Source: Acidobacteriaceae bacterium (GTDB lineage Bacteria; Acidobacteriota; Terriglobia; Terriglobales; Acidobacteriaceae). Taken from it: DNA of 57,861 bases. Positions 1 through 8,637 of the stretch are shown in pieces (position 1 is the stretch's first letter; every line of letters begins with the position of its first letter). The notes beneath the pieces are model-generated. The model saw nothing but the letters and a program-made list of their open reading frames with translations, ran no database searches and had not been told where the DNA came from. The translations under genes and the position numbers were made by a program. The stretch is taken from positions 1 through 57,861 of the forward strand of contig JASHQE010000058.1 in NCBI GenBank assembly GCA_030037705.1. Direction: 5' to 3'.

Positions 1-197
1 CGATTCTCGCCATCGGCGGCCTGCGTAAAGAGCCGGTCGTCCTCACCGACGCCGAGGGCAACGACACCCTTGCGATCCGCTCCATGCAGTATTACTGCCT
101 CGGCTTCGACCACCGCACCATCGACGGCGCCGACGCCGGCAAATTCATGCTGGAATTCAAATCCGCAATCGAGAACTGGAATCAATCGCTTGGCTAG
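1..197 (+). CDS. 2-oxoacid dehydrogenase E2 acyltransferase, C-terminal end (partial)
   Basis: The open frame enters from the left edge (first full codon at position 3) and stops with TAG at 195-197, giving the last 64 residues. The motif FDHRTIDGADAGKF is the signature of the catalytic domain of dihydrolipoamide acyltransferases: the His and Asp of DHRxxDG form the active site that moves the acyl group from lipoyl-lysine to CoA. It is therefore the E2 subunit of a pyruvate, 2-oxoglutarate or branched-chain 2-oxoacid dehydrogenase complex in the cytoplasm. The lipoyl and subunit-binding domains lie outside the window, so which complex it belongs to cannot be told. The next gene is on the other strand. 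Confidence 0.88.
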   Translation, partial: ILAIGGLRKEPVVLTDAEGNDTLAIRSMQYYCLGFDHRTIDGADAGKFMLEFKSAIENWNQSLG

Positions 198-250
198 CGA
201 TCTCTGTCTAAATTCAAAAAACACACTGTCATCTTGAGGCGGATGGCTCA

Positions 251-352
251 GGTTTGGGCGGTGATGAGTAGAGCATGATGATGGGCGCCCGGCTGCAGAC
301 CGATCATTCAAGCACTGTCATGTTGAGCAGAGTCCGCCGCGGCGGAAGACCT
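251..352 (+). repeat. Dispersed intergenic repeat, copy 1
   Basis: This lies in the 225-bp gap between the E2 gene and the lyase-like gene. It contains GCAGACCGATCATTCAAGC (again near 1413 and 48190), then a GTCATGTTGAGC block and the perfect 14-bp palindrome TCCGCCGCGGCGGA at 333-346. The first part (251-283) resembles one arm of the long hairpin at 48340-48402. No gene is seen here. Confidence 0.75.
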
Positions 353-422
353 GGGGCACCCGGCAGAGCATCAGGATGGACATTCCCGCAAGTCTGTTAT
401 CGAAACCAGAACAAAAATAGCT

Positions 423-1208
423 TCAGAAAAGCTCTTTTGCGGCGATTTCACGTTTACGATACTCGTCGAGATAGATCGTCATGGGCTGTGACATTACATT
501 GCGGTAAAGTCCCATCTTGAAGTAAAAGTAGCCAGGGCTCCGGTATCCTGTCGCGGCTGATTCGGAGTCGGCCGTGACTCCTCGGTAATCAATCACCTGC
601 TTGCCATCGAGCCAGGTTTGGACGCGGCCGGTGATTTGTGGCGTAAAACGCACTCGAAAACGAAGATCGAGCCAACTGCCGCGGAGATCCCGCTTTTCTT
701 CATACAAGACGACAGGTTTGTGGTCGATTTCTTGTGTGATGCGAAGGACGCCGCCGATGTAGCGGACTGCGAGCACCGGGCTGTCATCCGAGCATGGGGC
801 AGACTCGCTGCCACAGTACTGCTTCCACTGCGCGACAACAAGACGCACGGGAACAATGGGAAAGTCCGGCGGCAGGTACATGCTCCAGGAGAACTCATAG
901 GGAATGTCTTCGTGTGAAATGAGCCGGCGGTTCTCCAGGATCTCGTCGCGTTCGCTGTCTTGATCGCCGTTCCTTCCAGCCTCGAAGACATCTTGCGGTT
1001 TGAGAGTAATGCGGAGCGCACTATGTCCGGCGCGAACGATGGAAGACTCGATTGCAATAGCTCCGGGCGCAAAGCGCGAAGTCTCCCACATATCACCCAG
1101 GGTTGGGGTTTCAAAACCATCGTAGACGTTGAGAGGTGTTGAAGAAGATTGCGCATAGGCAGCTAAAGAAGAAACGCCGAGGAGAAAGAAGAGAGTGGAT
1201 TTTTGCAT
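423..1208 (-). CDS. Secreted polysaccharide lyase-like protein
   Basis: The product is about 261 aa. The first 20 residues (MQKSTLFFLLGVSSLAAYAQ) form a clear Sec signal peptide, so it acts in the periplasm or outside the cell. The rest looks like a single jelly-roll domain of the heparin/glucuronan lyase type (Polysacc_lyase, as in PF14099), judged from the general pattern: an N-terminal DGFE strand, a W-rich core, and a C-terminal stretch with a YFKMGLYR motif. Lyases of this type cut uronic-acid polymers by beta-elimination. ATG at 1208 is preferred because GAAGG lies 5 nt upstream; an in-frame TTG at 1220 also has a possible ribosome site and would add four residues. The nearby GH88/105 hydrolase, which removes the unsaturated sugar such lyases create, supports the assignment. 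The exact substrate is unknown. Confidence 0.7.
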   Translation of the reverse strand: MQKSTLFFLLGVSSLAAYAQSSSTPLNVYDGFETPTLGDMWETSRFAPGAIAIESSIVRAGHSALRITLKPQDVFEAGRNGDQDSERDEILENRRLISHEDIPYEFSWSMYLPPDFPIVPVRLVVAQWKQYCGSESAPCSDDSPVLAVRYIGGVLRITQEIDHKPVVLYEEKRDLRGSWLDLRFRVRFTPQITGRVQTWLDGKQVIDYRGVTADSESAATGYRSPGYFYFKMGLYRNVMSQPMTIYLDEYRKREIAAKELF

Positions 1209-1310
1209 GAGAACCTTCAACTTTTCCTTATGGCATCAAAGTAATGTCCACGTGGATTCACGATATCAGAACAGATTCGCAGAGTTATGGCGGGTTGAGC
1301 AGCTTGCTTT

Positions 1311-1752
1311 CCCAGGTCTCCCGCGGCAGAAGACCCTTCGACAAGCTCGGGCAAGCTCTGGGGCATCTAGCTGCGGAGTTAGGCTATCGCCCCATCGATC
1401 AACTTTCAGTTGCAGACCGATCATTCAAGCACTGTCATACTGTCATGTTGAGCGGAGTTGCGAGCGTTTTTTGCTCGCAACAGAGTCGAAACATCTGCGG
1501 TTCGTCTCGCAGCTCCACGGACAATACGCTCATCAAAGATGTCAAAGCAGCGTCGTTTCCAGCCTTGAGCTTCGTGAAAAGCAACCGCAGATCCTTCGAC
1601 TCGTCGCCGCGGGCGACTCGCTCAGGATGACAGCGCTTGGGTGGGATTTGTGCTTTCCCAGGTTTCATCCGCCGCGGCGGACGAGACCTGGGGCACCCGG
1701 CAACTCACTTTCTTTCGCACCAACCGCTAACTTGCCGACCTGCTGACTCGCT
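1311..1752. repeat. Composite intergenic repeat cluster
   Basis: The 549-bp gap 1209-1757 holds no credible gene but several stacked repeats. They are: the GCAGACCGATCATTCAAGC block near 1413; a 9-bp hairpin GTTGCGAGC/GCTCGCAAC at 1457-1481; a GCAACCGCAGATCCTTCGACT...GCTCAGGATGAC-type block at 1583-1631, whose shadow translation (HPERVARGDESKD) is typical of non-coding repeat DNA; a hairpin CCCAGGTTTC/GAGACCTGGG at 1657-1692 with the palindrome TCCGCCGCGGCGGA (1668-1681) in its loop; and four 8-bp units at 1721-1752 (AGCGAGTC-like on the minus strand), the same octamer family found inside alaS. Confidence 0.75.
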
Positions 1753-1757
1753 GAACA

Positions 1758-2840
1758 TCACCGCAACAGCGCCGATGCCGACCACAACACCGTCTCCTGG
1801 CCGTGGAAGTCGCCGGTGCGGCGCTTGCGGGCCAGGTAGTAATCGAGGCTGTTGAATTTGTTCGTGCCCTCGCAGACGTTGGTCACGTTGTCGTTCTGAT
1901 CGACGAAGCCCGCGAGTGCGATCCATGCCTTGCGCGCGGCGGGGCCGTACGTGGCCGCATCCAGCCAGCCGTTCTTCACGCCCGTGATCAGTGCAAAGGT
2001 AAACATGCCGGAACTGGAGCTCTCTTCCCACGACTCCGGATGGTCGATCAACTGGCGCCACATGCCATCCTCGGCCTGATACTTCAACAGCGCGGCCATC
2101 ATGAGCTGATAGCCTTTCATGATGCGGGCGCGCTGCGGGTGATCCGCGGGAAGATCGCGCAGCATCTCAGCCATGCCGGCCGCAACCCATCCATCGCCGC
2201 GCCCCCAGAAGAACGGCACATCGGGCGCGTGATAGAAGAGGCCGTTGGGCTGCTGCAGCTTGTCGAGATAGGCGGCCATTTCGTTGGCATCGCGGTCGAG
2301 ATATTTTTTGTCGCCGGTGGCGCGATAGGCCTGCAGTTGCAGGATGGTCAGCATATACATATCGTCGATCCAGTAGCGCGTTTCGTGCGAGAGGCCGTCG
2401 GGGAGCGGGTTCTCCCACTGGCGGTCGGCGAATGTTAAACCGTAATCCAAATACTTTTTATCCTTTGTCTCCATGTAAATCTGCAGCGGCACGGTGCCGA
2501 AGATGGAATCGTCCACGTGATCGCGCTTGGGAATTCTGTTCGCCTCGCCGCCGCCGGGCATCAGCGTCTGGAAGCGCTGGATGAGCTCATCGCGTAGCTT
2601 ATCGTCCTGCGTGAGCTGGGCAAAGGTCAGTCCGCCGTACCAGGTGCCGACTTCGCTGTATTCGATGGTCTTGTTCCCCTGGTGCGGACTGGTGACGAAG
2701 TGCTCGGCGACACGCTTGCCGACTTCCTGCGGTGCATCGCCTGCGGGCCAGTTGCTGAAGTAATCCTGCTGCGCCATCACGGAAACAACAGAGGCGGGCA
2801 AAAACAATCCCCAAGCTGCCAACTTCACGAGAATATTCAT
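1758..2840 (-). CDS. Glycoside hydrolase family 88/105, unsaturated uronyl hydrolase
   Basis: The product is a 360-aa secreted enzyme that removes the 4,5-unsaturated uronic acid from oligosaccharides left by polysaccharide lyases. The start at 2840 (MNILVKLAAWGLFLPASVV) is preferred over in-frame upstream codons because it gives a signal peptide and follows AGAGGA; the longer reading would run into the divergent ROK region with an Arg/Pro-rich tail. The (alpha/alpha)6 barrel family is recognised from YWIDDMYML (around residue 158) and FWGRGDGW (around 215), whose Asp residues match the two acidic residues needed for hydration in YteR-like enzymes. Its divergent neighbour is a ROK regulator, probably its controller. 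It may be rhamnogalacturonyl- or glucuronyl-specific; the sequence does not decide. Confidence 0.88.
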   Translation of the reverse strand: MNILVKLAAWGLFLPASVVSVMAQQDYFSNWPAGDAPQEVGKRVAEHFVTSPHQGNKTIEYSEVGTWYGGLTFAQLTQDDKLRDELIQRFQTLMPGGGEANRIPKRDHVDDSIFGTVPLQIYMETKDKKYLDYGLTFADRQWENPLPDGLSHETRYWIDDMYMLTILQLQAYRATGDKKYLDRDANEMAAYLDKLQQPNGLFYHAPDVPFFWGRGDGWVAAGMAEMLRDLPADHPQRARIMKGYQLMMAALLKYQAEDGMWRQLIDHPESWEESSSSGMFTFALITGVKNGWLDAATYGPAARKAWIALAGFVDQNDNVTNVCEGTNKFNSLDYYLARKRRTGDFHGQETVLWSASALLR

Positions 2841-3117
2841 TATGATTCCTCTTCGAACAAATTCCTGCCAGTTCATTTGCCTGCAGACGATGATAGCGCC
2901 CGAAGGCCGGATGCGGCGGTGTGGAAACGGAGAAGGAATCATCGCGGCCAGCATCACAGAAGAGTGTAGCGGACGCGGATAATCCGGGCATCGGTCTGCC
3001 GCGCCGGAACACGCTTCGCGTATATTGATTGCGAGACGCATCGGAAATTGAGAGGTGCCGGATAGTTCTGCGGGTTGCCGCGGAGCCAGGCTGCTCCAGC
3101 GTCGAATGGTAAGGTGA

Positions 3118-4398
3118 ATGCGGAAGTCCACAGAGTTGCGCGGAGCCGGCAAGACCACTCCACCCCGCCGGGGCGTCGCCTCGAGCGAAACGGCGCGCGA
3201 GATCAATCGCGACATTTTGCTGCACACGATCCATCTGCATCAGCCCGTGAGCCGGGCTGACCTGGCGCGGCTTACCGGCCTGCAACCGAGCACAGTCTCC
3301 GTGATTACGAGCCAGCTCATCGAAGAGGGATGGGTTTTGCCCGGAACACTGGGGCGCCTTCCGCGCGGCCGCCGGCCCACGTTCGTGACGCTCAATGACA
3401 AGCATGTGACGCTGGCGATCGATCTGAGGCCGGAAAACGCGAATCTGGCTGTGGTTGACATCAACGGAAAGATTCTCAGCCGGGAGACTGTGACCTACTC
3501 GGCGCAAAGCGCCTCGAAGGCCGAGGTCAGGAAGACGATCCAGAATATCGCGAAATCGGCGCGCTTGCTGCGCGCGGGCCTGAGCGATCGCATCTTCCAG
3601 GGAGTGGGTGTGAGCGTCTCCGGGCGCGTCGACCAGAGGACGCATCGGCTGCTTTTCTCGCCGAATGTGCCGTGGACGCAGATTGATCTTCATAGTGAGT
3701 TGCAGAAGCTTCTGGATAGCCCCATCGAGATGGAAAACGCGGCCAATGCCTGCCTCCTGGCGGAGCGGTGGTTTGGAAACTTCGGAGAAATATCCAACGT
3801 AATTGCGGTTTCTGTCTCGGAAGGTATCGGCACTGGATTGATGTTGGATGGGCGACTGGTGCGCGGACGCGATGACATGGCCGGAGAATTTGGGCACATG
3901 CCGCTGGAGGAGTCCGGACCCGTTTGCGGCTGCGGCAACGTAGGGTGCTGGGAGACCTTTGCATCGAACCGCGCCGGGTTGCGCTATTACCAAGAACAGG
4001 TGCAGGAGAGCCGGCTTTCGTCCTTTCAAGAGCTCCTCAATCTGGCCAAGGAGGGCGATGTGCGCGCCTTGCGCTCGATTGACAAGATGATGGCCTATCT
4101 GGCGCGTGGGCTCGCGATGCTCACGGCCGGCCTGGCGCCGGAGATGATTCTTATTGTGGGCGATTGCACGGCATTATGGCAGCGCGTCTGTCCGCAGCTC
4201 GAAAGCCAGTTGATCGCGAAATCCTTCACGTCGCGCACGCCGCGCGTGGTAGCGGCAATGGATGGCGATGCGGCGCGGCTGCGCGGAGCCGCAGCTCTCG
4301 TCCTGCACAAGGTGCTTTTCCGGCAGGCGGCTTTCGGGCAGACGGAAAACGGCAGCGCCATGCCTCCCTATCCACGGATCGCTGCTGCCGCGGTTTAA
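3118..4398 (+). CDS. ROK family transcriptional regulator
   Basis: The product is 426 aa. Residues about 25-85 form a winged helix-turn-helix (SRADLARLTGLQPSTVSVIT), followed by a sugar-kinase-like ROK fold. The ROK zinc motif is intact near residues 259-279 (GHMPLEESG...CGCGNVGCWE). In the segment that normally reads N-D-A-N, here MENAANAC (about 205-212), the catalytic Asp is Ala, so the protein should bind sugar without phosphorylating it, as expected for NagC/XylR-type repressors. It is divergent from the GH88/105 hydrolase (277-bp shared region) and upstream of TonB receptor 1, making both plausible targets. The effector is unknown. Confidence 0.9.
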   Translation: MRKSTELRGAGKTTPPRRGVASSETAREINRDILLHTIHLHQPVSRADLARLTGLQPSTVSVITSQLIEEGWVLPGTLGRLPRGRRPTFVTLNDKHVTLAIDLRPENANLAVVDINGKILSRETVTYSAQSASKAEVRKTIQNIAKSARLLRAGLSDRIFQGVGVSVSGRVDQRTHRLLFSPNVPWTQIDLHSELQKLLDSPIEMENAANACLLAERWFGNFGEISNVIAVSVSEGIGTGLMLDGRLVRGRDDMAGEFGHMPLEESGPVCGCGNVGCWETFASNRAGLRYYQEQVQESRLSSFQELLNLAKEGDVRALRSIDKMMAYLARGLAMLTAGLAPEMILIVGDCTALWQRVCPQLESQLIAKSFTSRTPRVVAAMDGDAARLRGAAALVLHKVLFRQAAFGQTENGSAMPPYPRIAAAAV

Positions 4399-4603
4399 TC
4401 TGCGTTTGCCTGCCGGCGTGTCGGTGTTTTATTCGGAACGCGAAACATTCTCCATCGGAAGCGCCACCTGCGGGAGCTCCGCAGTTTAATCCTCGTTTGG
4501 CCATCCTGGTTTCAGGTCCGACCGGAGAAGAAGTTCCCATCCCTCCAATAGCTATATTCCTTTGTATGCGTTTGTTCATTTCGAAAAACAAATAACTTTC
4601 TTA

Positions 4604-4676
4604 TTGACAACGGTGGTTAGACCTCTATATATAGTTCGGAACTAAAATTTTCTCGCCGTTCCGCGCTCCGGCGAGA
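4604..4676 (+). promoter_or_regulatory. Promoter, possible operator and leader hairpin of TonB receptor 1
   Basis: The gap 4399-4797 holds no gene. TTGACA at 4604-4609 is followed after 16 nt by TATATA (4626-4631), a good sigma-70-type promoter. The 11-bp palindrome AGTTCGGAACT (4633-4643) sits at the expected start of transcription and could be an operator. A hairpin TCTCGCCG/CGGCGAGA (4651-4676) lies in the roughly 155-nt leader. All of this is read from the sequence; no binding evidence exists. Confidence 0.5.
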
Positions 4677-4797
4677 GGGGATGACACAGCAGCTTCCGAG
4701 GCTCGCATGGCAAATGGAAGCACAGACTGCGGCCGTAAGTTCGCGGACAAAAGGAATAGTCGGAGTTGCATCAAACGCAAGGATTTGGAGGTAACCA

Positions 4798-7700
4798 GTG
4801 CGCTATCATCAGATCGTCGATAGGCTTGCAGCCTGTCTAAAAACTTGTTTCTTCGTTCTGATTCTGCTGGCGGCGAGCACCCTATGCGCGCAACTCGCTG
4901 GCACCGGTAACATTCAGGGTACCGTTACGGATACGACCGGGGCGGTTGTCGCCAACGCCACGGTGACCCTTACCAACGCGGCGACAGGCGGCAAGCGGAT
5001 CACGCAAACCGACGGGGCCGGTGTCTACCTGTTTCCCAATATCGAAATCACCACTTACAATCTGCAGGTTACTGCGCCCAGCTTTGAGACCTATCAGCAG
5101 ACGGGCATCGTGCTGGAAGTGGGCAGCAATATCGCCATCAATCCGGTTCTAAAGGTAGGCGCGAAGGATCAGATTGTCGAGGTTCATGCGGACGCCCTTG
5201 CACTGCAGACCGAGGACAGCAACTTTAAGCAGACCATCGACCAATCGGATGTGCAGGAGATGCCGCTGAATGGCCGGGAGATGGCAGCCCTGATCACACT
5301 CTCGGGCGGCTCCAGTGTTGCGCCGAACGGCGACTTTACCGGCAGCAAGTATTCGTATCAGACCATCTCCGTCTCCGTTGCCGGCGGCATGGGCAACACA
5401 ACGGAGTGGAAGCTGGACGGCGGCGACAACAACGACTACATGGCGAACGGCAACCTGCCGTTCCCCTTTCCCGACGCCGTACAGGAGTTCAGCGTGGAAT
5501 CGACGGCGCTGAATCCTCAAAACACACTCCACTCCGGTGGCCTGGTGAACGTGGTGACCAAGTCGGGCACGAGTCAATATCACGGGTCGGCGTTTGAGTT
5601 CATCCGCAACAACTACCTCGACGCAACGAACTTCTTTGCATCCAGCAAGGACCAGTTGCACCAGAACCAGTTCGGCGGCACCTTCGGCGGTCCGCTGATC
5701 CCATGGAAGCGCAACAAACAGCTTTTTGCCTTTGCCGCTTATCAGCGCTGGCTCGAGACCTCCGCGAGTTCGGTGAACACGATGTACATTCCCACTGCGG
5801 CCAACCTGGCCGGCGACTGGTCCACGACCGATCCGCCGCCAGGAGCGGCCGCCAGTTGTGGGAACAGCCCAAAACAGCTCTATGATCCGCTCACCGGCGC
5901 TGCCATTCCTGGTAACGTATATCCCTCAAAACCGGTATATAACCCGGCCGCGCTGAAGTTGGACGCGTATCTGCCGACAAGCTCCACTTCGCCCGATGTA
6001 GCCTCCTACGATCCCAACTGCGGCACGGTGAAGTTTTCCATCCCCACGCAGTTCTTCGACAATCAGTTTGTCACCCGCGAGGACTGGACAATCAACTCCA
6101 AGAACAATTTCTATGCCCGGTATCTAATCGACGGTTATCAGGCCCCGTCTTTCTTTTCACCGACCGACATCTTGATCACGTTCCAGGCTCCTGGAAACTA
6201 TGAGCGCGTGCAGACAGCCACAGCAGGGCTAGCGACCACGTTCACCCCAAACCTGATCAACAGCGTCCACGTGTCAGGCACGAAGCGGGTGGATATCCGC
6301 ACCTCTGCGCCCGGCATCAATGGCAACACTGTCGGCATCGACATGTACAACCAGGTGTCCTCTAACTTGCAGGTCACGGTTGGCGATAACTTGCAGACCA
6401 GTCACGATTGGGCCTCCTATTGCGGCACCTGCTCGCCGGGCCATTTCAACGTTTCCAACGAGGGTGTCAGCGACGACCTAACCTGGGTACATGGCGCGCA
6501 CCAGATAATCGTGGGCGGCGAGTACACGCGCGTCCAGTTTAATGAGGTGGCTGCGTACGAGGCGGATGGCCTCTTCGATTTCAACGGCGAATTCAGCGCA
6601 AACGGGCCGGCGGGCGGAAACACCTACGGCGACGCCAACCTCGACTTCCTCTGGGGCGCAATGAATGAATTCCAGCAAAGTCCGGAAGATCAGCTCGCGA
6701 TCCGCGGACCGATTCCTAGCCTGTACGTAGTCGACACCTTCCATGCCACGAAGAGGCTGACTATTGTGGCCGGCCTCCGTTGGGCGCCGGAGTATTTTCC
6801 ACACGACTATTTTGGCCGCGGCACCCAATTTAACATGAGCGACTTCCTGGCTGACAAATTCAGCACGATCTACCCCAACAACAATACTTCGGGAACGCCC
6901 TACTCGAACAGTGTTCCTCCGGGAATCCTGTATTACGGAGATCCCGGCATATCAAAATCGTTCACCAAAAATTCACTCGCGCAGTTCAACCCCAACTTCG
7001 GCGTTACATTTGATCCTTTCGGTGACGGCAAAACGGTTGTCCGTGGCGGTCTTGGACTGATCTACGACCAGGCCAACTTTTATACCAGCAACCGTTTGCA
7101 TTTCAACGCGCCGTTCGCGACGGTCAGCAGCCCCAATATCAGCGGTCCCATCTGCTTCAGCGAGCCGTGGTTGGTGGGCGGAACGGGTAATGGTTGCGCT
7201 CAGGTGGGCGGCACGAATACCAGCCCCTATCCACAGCCGATCTTCCCAACCCCCGCCACCGCAAACTTCCCGGCTCAGGCCCAATACATCGAATTGCCCA
7301 CACAGTTCCACGTCGCTGATACCCTCCAGTGGACCTTCAGCATCCAGCACCAGTTCGGCTCCTGGCAGGTGCAGGCCGACTACATTGGCAACAAAACCTC
7401 CAACATGCCCATCGGCACTCCGCTGAATCCAGCGGTTTATACGCCCGGAGTCTGGGGGCCAGGTGGAACAGGTTGCGGTTCGATCGTAACTGCCGGACCT
7501 GCCGCCGCCGCCGCAGGCACTCTCGGTGGCGGCCCTGTGGGATCGCCGTGTTCGACGACCGGAATTGCGAAGACCTCGACAACCCCGGCTATTCCGAATA
7601 ATTCCCAAGCCCGCTTTGCGCTGGTTGAAGCAAATCCGGAGTATGGCAATCAGATTGGAGGCGGAGGCTACAACGGCAGCTTCGGCGGCACGGCCTCGAC

Positions 7701-8526
7701 CACGATCAACGATACCGCCTGGGCCAATTACAACGGCCTGGTGCTGACGCTGCAGCACCGCCTTTCATCCACGTTCAGCATGTTGACCAACTATACGTGG
7801 TCAAAGTGCCTCAACATTGCCGATGCGGCAGGAGACGTGGCGGCGGTTTCGGAAGAAAATCCCTACAACCTTGCAATGGATTACGGGCGTTGCGGATCGG
7901 ACTATCGCAACATCTTTAACACTACGGTGGTCACCAAGAGCGCCTTTAGGTCGTTTCACGGGCTTGGCGGTTACCTGATTAATGATTGGGAACTGGCGCC
8001 GCTGATTCACATCACCAGCGGATCGCCCATCAATGTTACGAGTGGCGCGGATATTTCCCTGACCGACATCGGCGAAGATCGTCCCAACTTGGTTTCCGGC
8101 GTCGCTCCCATCCATGAAGTAAAAATCTTGAATACAACGGCGACTCAGGCATCGCGGGGATACTTGAATCCTTTAGCCTTCTGCAGCGTAGCTTCGTCGT
8201 TCAACCCGTGCACCAATCCGGTTCCGAACGGCGCATATGGCAATCTCGGCCGGGATGCGTTTAGCGGCCCGATGTTCTTCCAGATGGATGCGCAGGTTTC
8301 GCGTATCTGGAAGATGGGTGAGAGATTCTCGCTCGATACGCGCTTGGAAGCCTTCAACGTGCTCAATCACCCCAACTTTGCATTAGGCAGTTCTGCTCCC
8401 TACACTGAAAGCAACCCCTCGTCCAGCACCTTTGGCGAGGTCACGGGCGAAGCGGGCGGCGTGGGCAACCCGGTAACCAGCTTCTATCAGCGACTTTTCC
8501 AGGGCGCAGTGAAGGTTATTTTCTGA
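4798..8526 (+). CDS. TonB-dependent receptor 1 (Oar-like, carboxypeptidase-regulatory domain)
   Basis: The product is a 1242-aa outer-membrane transporter starting at GTG, with GGAGGT 5-6 nt upstream. Residues 1-32 are a signal peptide. Residues about 37-118 form a carboxypeptidase-like beta-sandwich (GNIQGTVTDTTGAVVANATV), followed by a plug-like segment (around 130-280, NGREMAALITLSGG) and a very large beta-barrel ending in the aromatic VKVIF typical of outer-membrane proteins. Such Oar-like receptors use TonB energy to import large substrates, probably oligosaccharides here given the flanking lyase, hydrolase and ROK regulator. No SusD-like lipoprotein is nearby. It ends in a strong terminator. 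Confidence 0.92.
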   Translation: MRYHQIVDRLAACLKTCFFVLILLAASTLCAQLAGTGNIQGTVTDTTGAVVANATVTLTNAATGGKRITQTDGAGVYLFPNIEITTYNLQVTAPSFETYQQTGIVLEVGSNIAINPVLKVGAKDQIVEVHADALALQTEDSNFKQTIDQSDVQEMPLNGREMAALITLSGGSSVAPNGDFTGSKYSYQTISVSVAGGMGNTTEWKLDGGDNNDYMANGNLPFPFPDAVQEFSVESTALNPQNTLHSGGLVNVVTKSGTSQYHGSAFEFIRNNYLDATNFFASSKDQLHQNQFGGTFGGPLIPWKRNKQLFAFAAYQRWLETSASSVNTMYIPTAANLAGDWSTTDPPPGAAASCGNSPKQLYDPLTGAAIPGNVYPSKPVYNPAALKLDAYLPTSSTSPDVASYDPNCGTVKFSIPTQFFDNQFVTREDWTINSKNNFYARYLIDGYQAPSFFSPTDILITFQAPGNYERVQTATAGLATTFTPNLINSVHVSGTKRVDIRTSAPGINGNTVGIDMYNQVSSNLQVTVGDNLQTSHDWASYCGTCSPGHFNVSNEGVSDDLTWVHGAHQIIVGGEYTRVQFNEVAAYEADGLFDFNGEFSANGPAGGNTYGDANLDFLWGAMNEFQQSPEDQLAIRGPIPSLYVVDTFHATKRLTIVAGLRWAPEYFPHDYFGRGTQFNMSDFLADKFSTIYPNNNTSGTPYSNSVPPGILYYGDPGISKSFTKNSLAQFNPNFGVTFDPFGDGKTVVRGGLGLIYDQANFYTSNRLHFNAPFATVSSPNISGPICFSEPWLVGGTGNGCAQVGGTNTSPYPQPIFPTPATANFPAQAQYIELPTQFHVADTLQWTFSIQHQFGSWQVQADYIGNKTSNMPIGTPLNPAVYTPGVWGPGGTGCGSIVTAGPAAAAAGTLGGGPVGSPCSTTGIAKTSTTPAIPNNSQARFALVEANPEYGNQIGGGGYNGSFGGTASTTINDTAWANYNGLVLTLQHRLSSTFSMLTNYTWSKCLNIADAAGDVAAVSEENPYNLAMDYGRCGSDYRNIFNTTVVTKSAFRSFHGLGGYLINDWELAPLIHITSGSPINVTSGADISLTDIGEDRPNLVSGVAPIHEVKILNTTATQASRGYLNPLAFCSVASSFNPCTNPVPNGAYGNLGRDAFSGPMFFQMDAQVSRIWKMGERFSLDTRLEAFNVLNHPNFALGSSAPYTESNPSSSTFGEVTGEAGGVGNPVTSFYQRLFQGAVKVIF

Positions 8527-8555
8527 GTGCGCGCCTGAAGGCAGGCTTACAACCA

Positions 8556-8594
8556 GCGGGGCGCCGGTTCAGTCCGGTGTCCCGCTTTTGTTTT
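8556..8594 (+). terminator. Rho-independent terminator after TonB receptor 1
   Basis: A 12-bp stem with two G-T wobbles (GCGGGGCGCCGG/CCGGTGTCCCGC), a 6-nt loop, and the T-rich tail TTTTGTTTT. It lies 30 bp after the receptor stop and just before the next gene. Confidence 0.8.
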
Positions 8595-8637
8595 GTATGA
8601 TGGCTTTGCAAATCACCGCAGGGAGCGGAATAAGTTG

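Noticed and set aside
1435..1668. 77-codon frame containing HPERVARGDESKD
   Set aside because: This text is the translation of a common intergenic repeat; the frame has no ribosome site.
2599..4029. 476-codon minus-strand frame across the ROK and GH88/105 genes
   Set aside because: It overlaps two recognised genes in the wrong frame, and the predicted sequence has no family motif.
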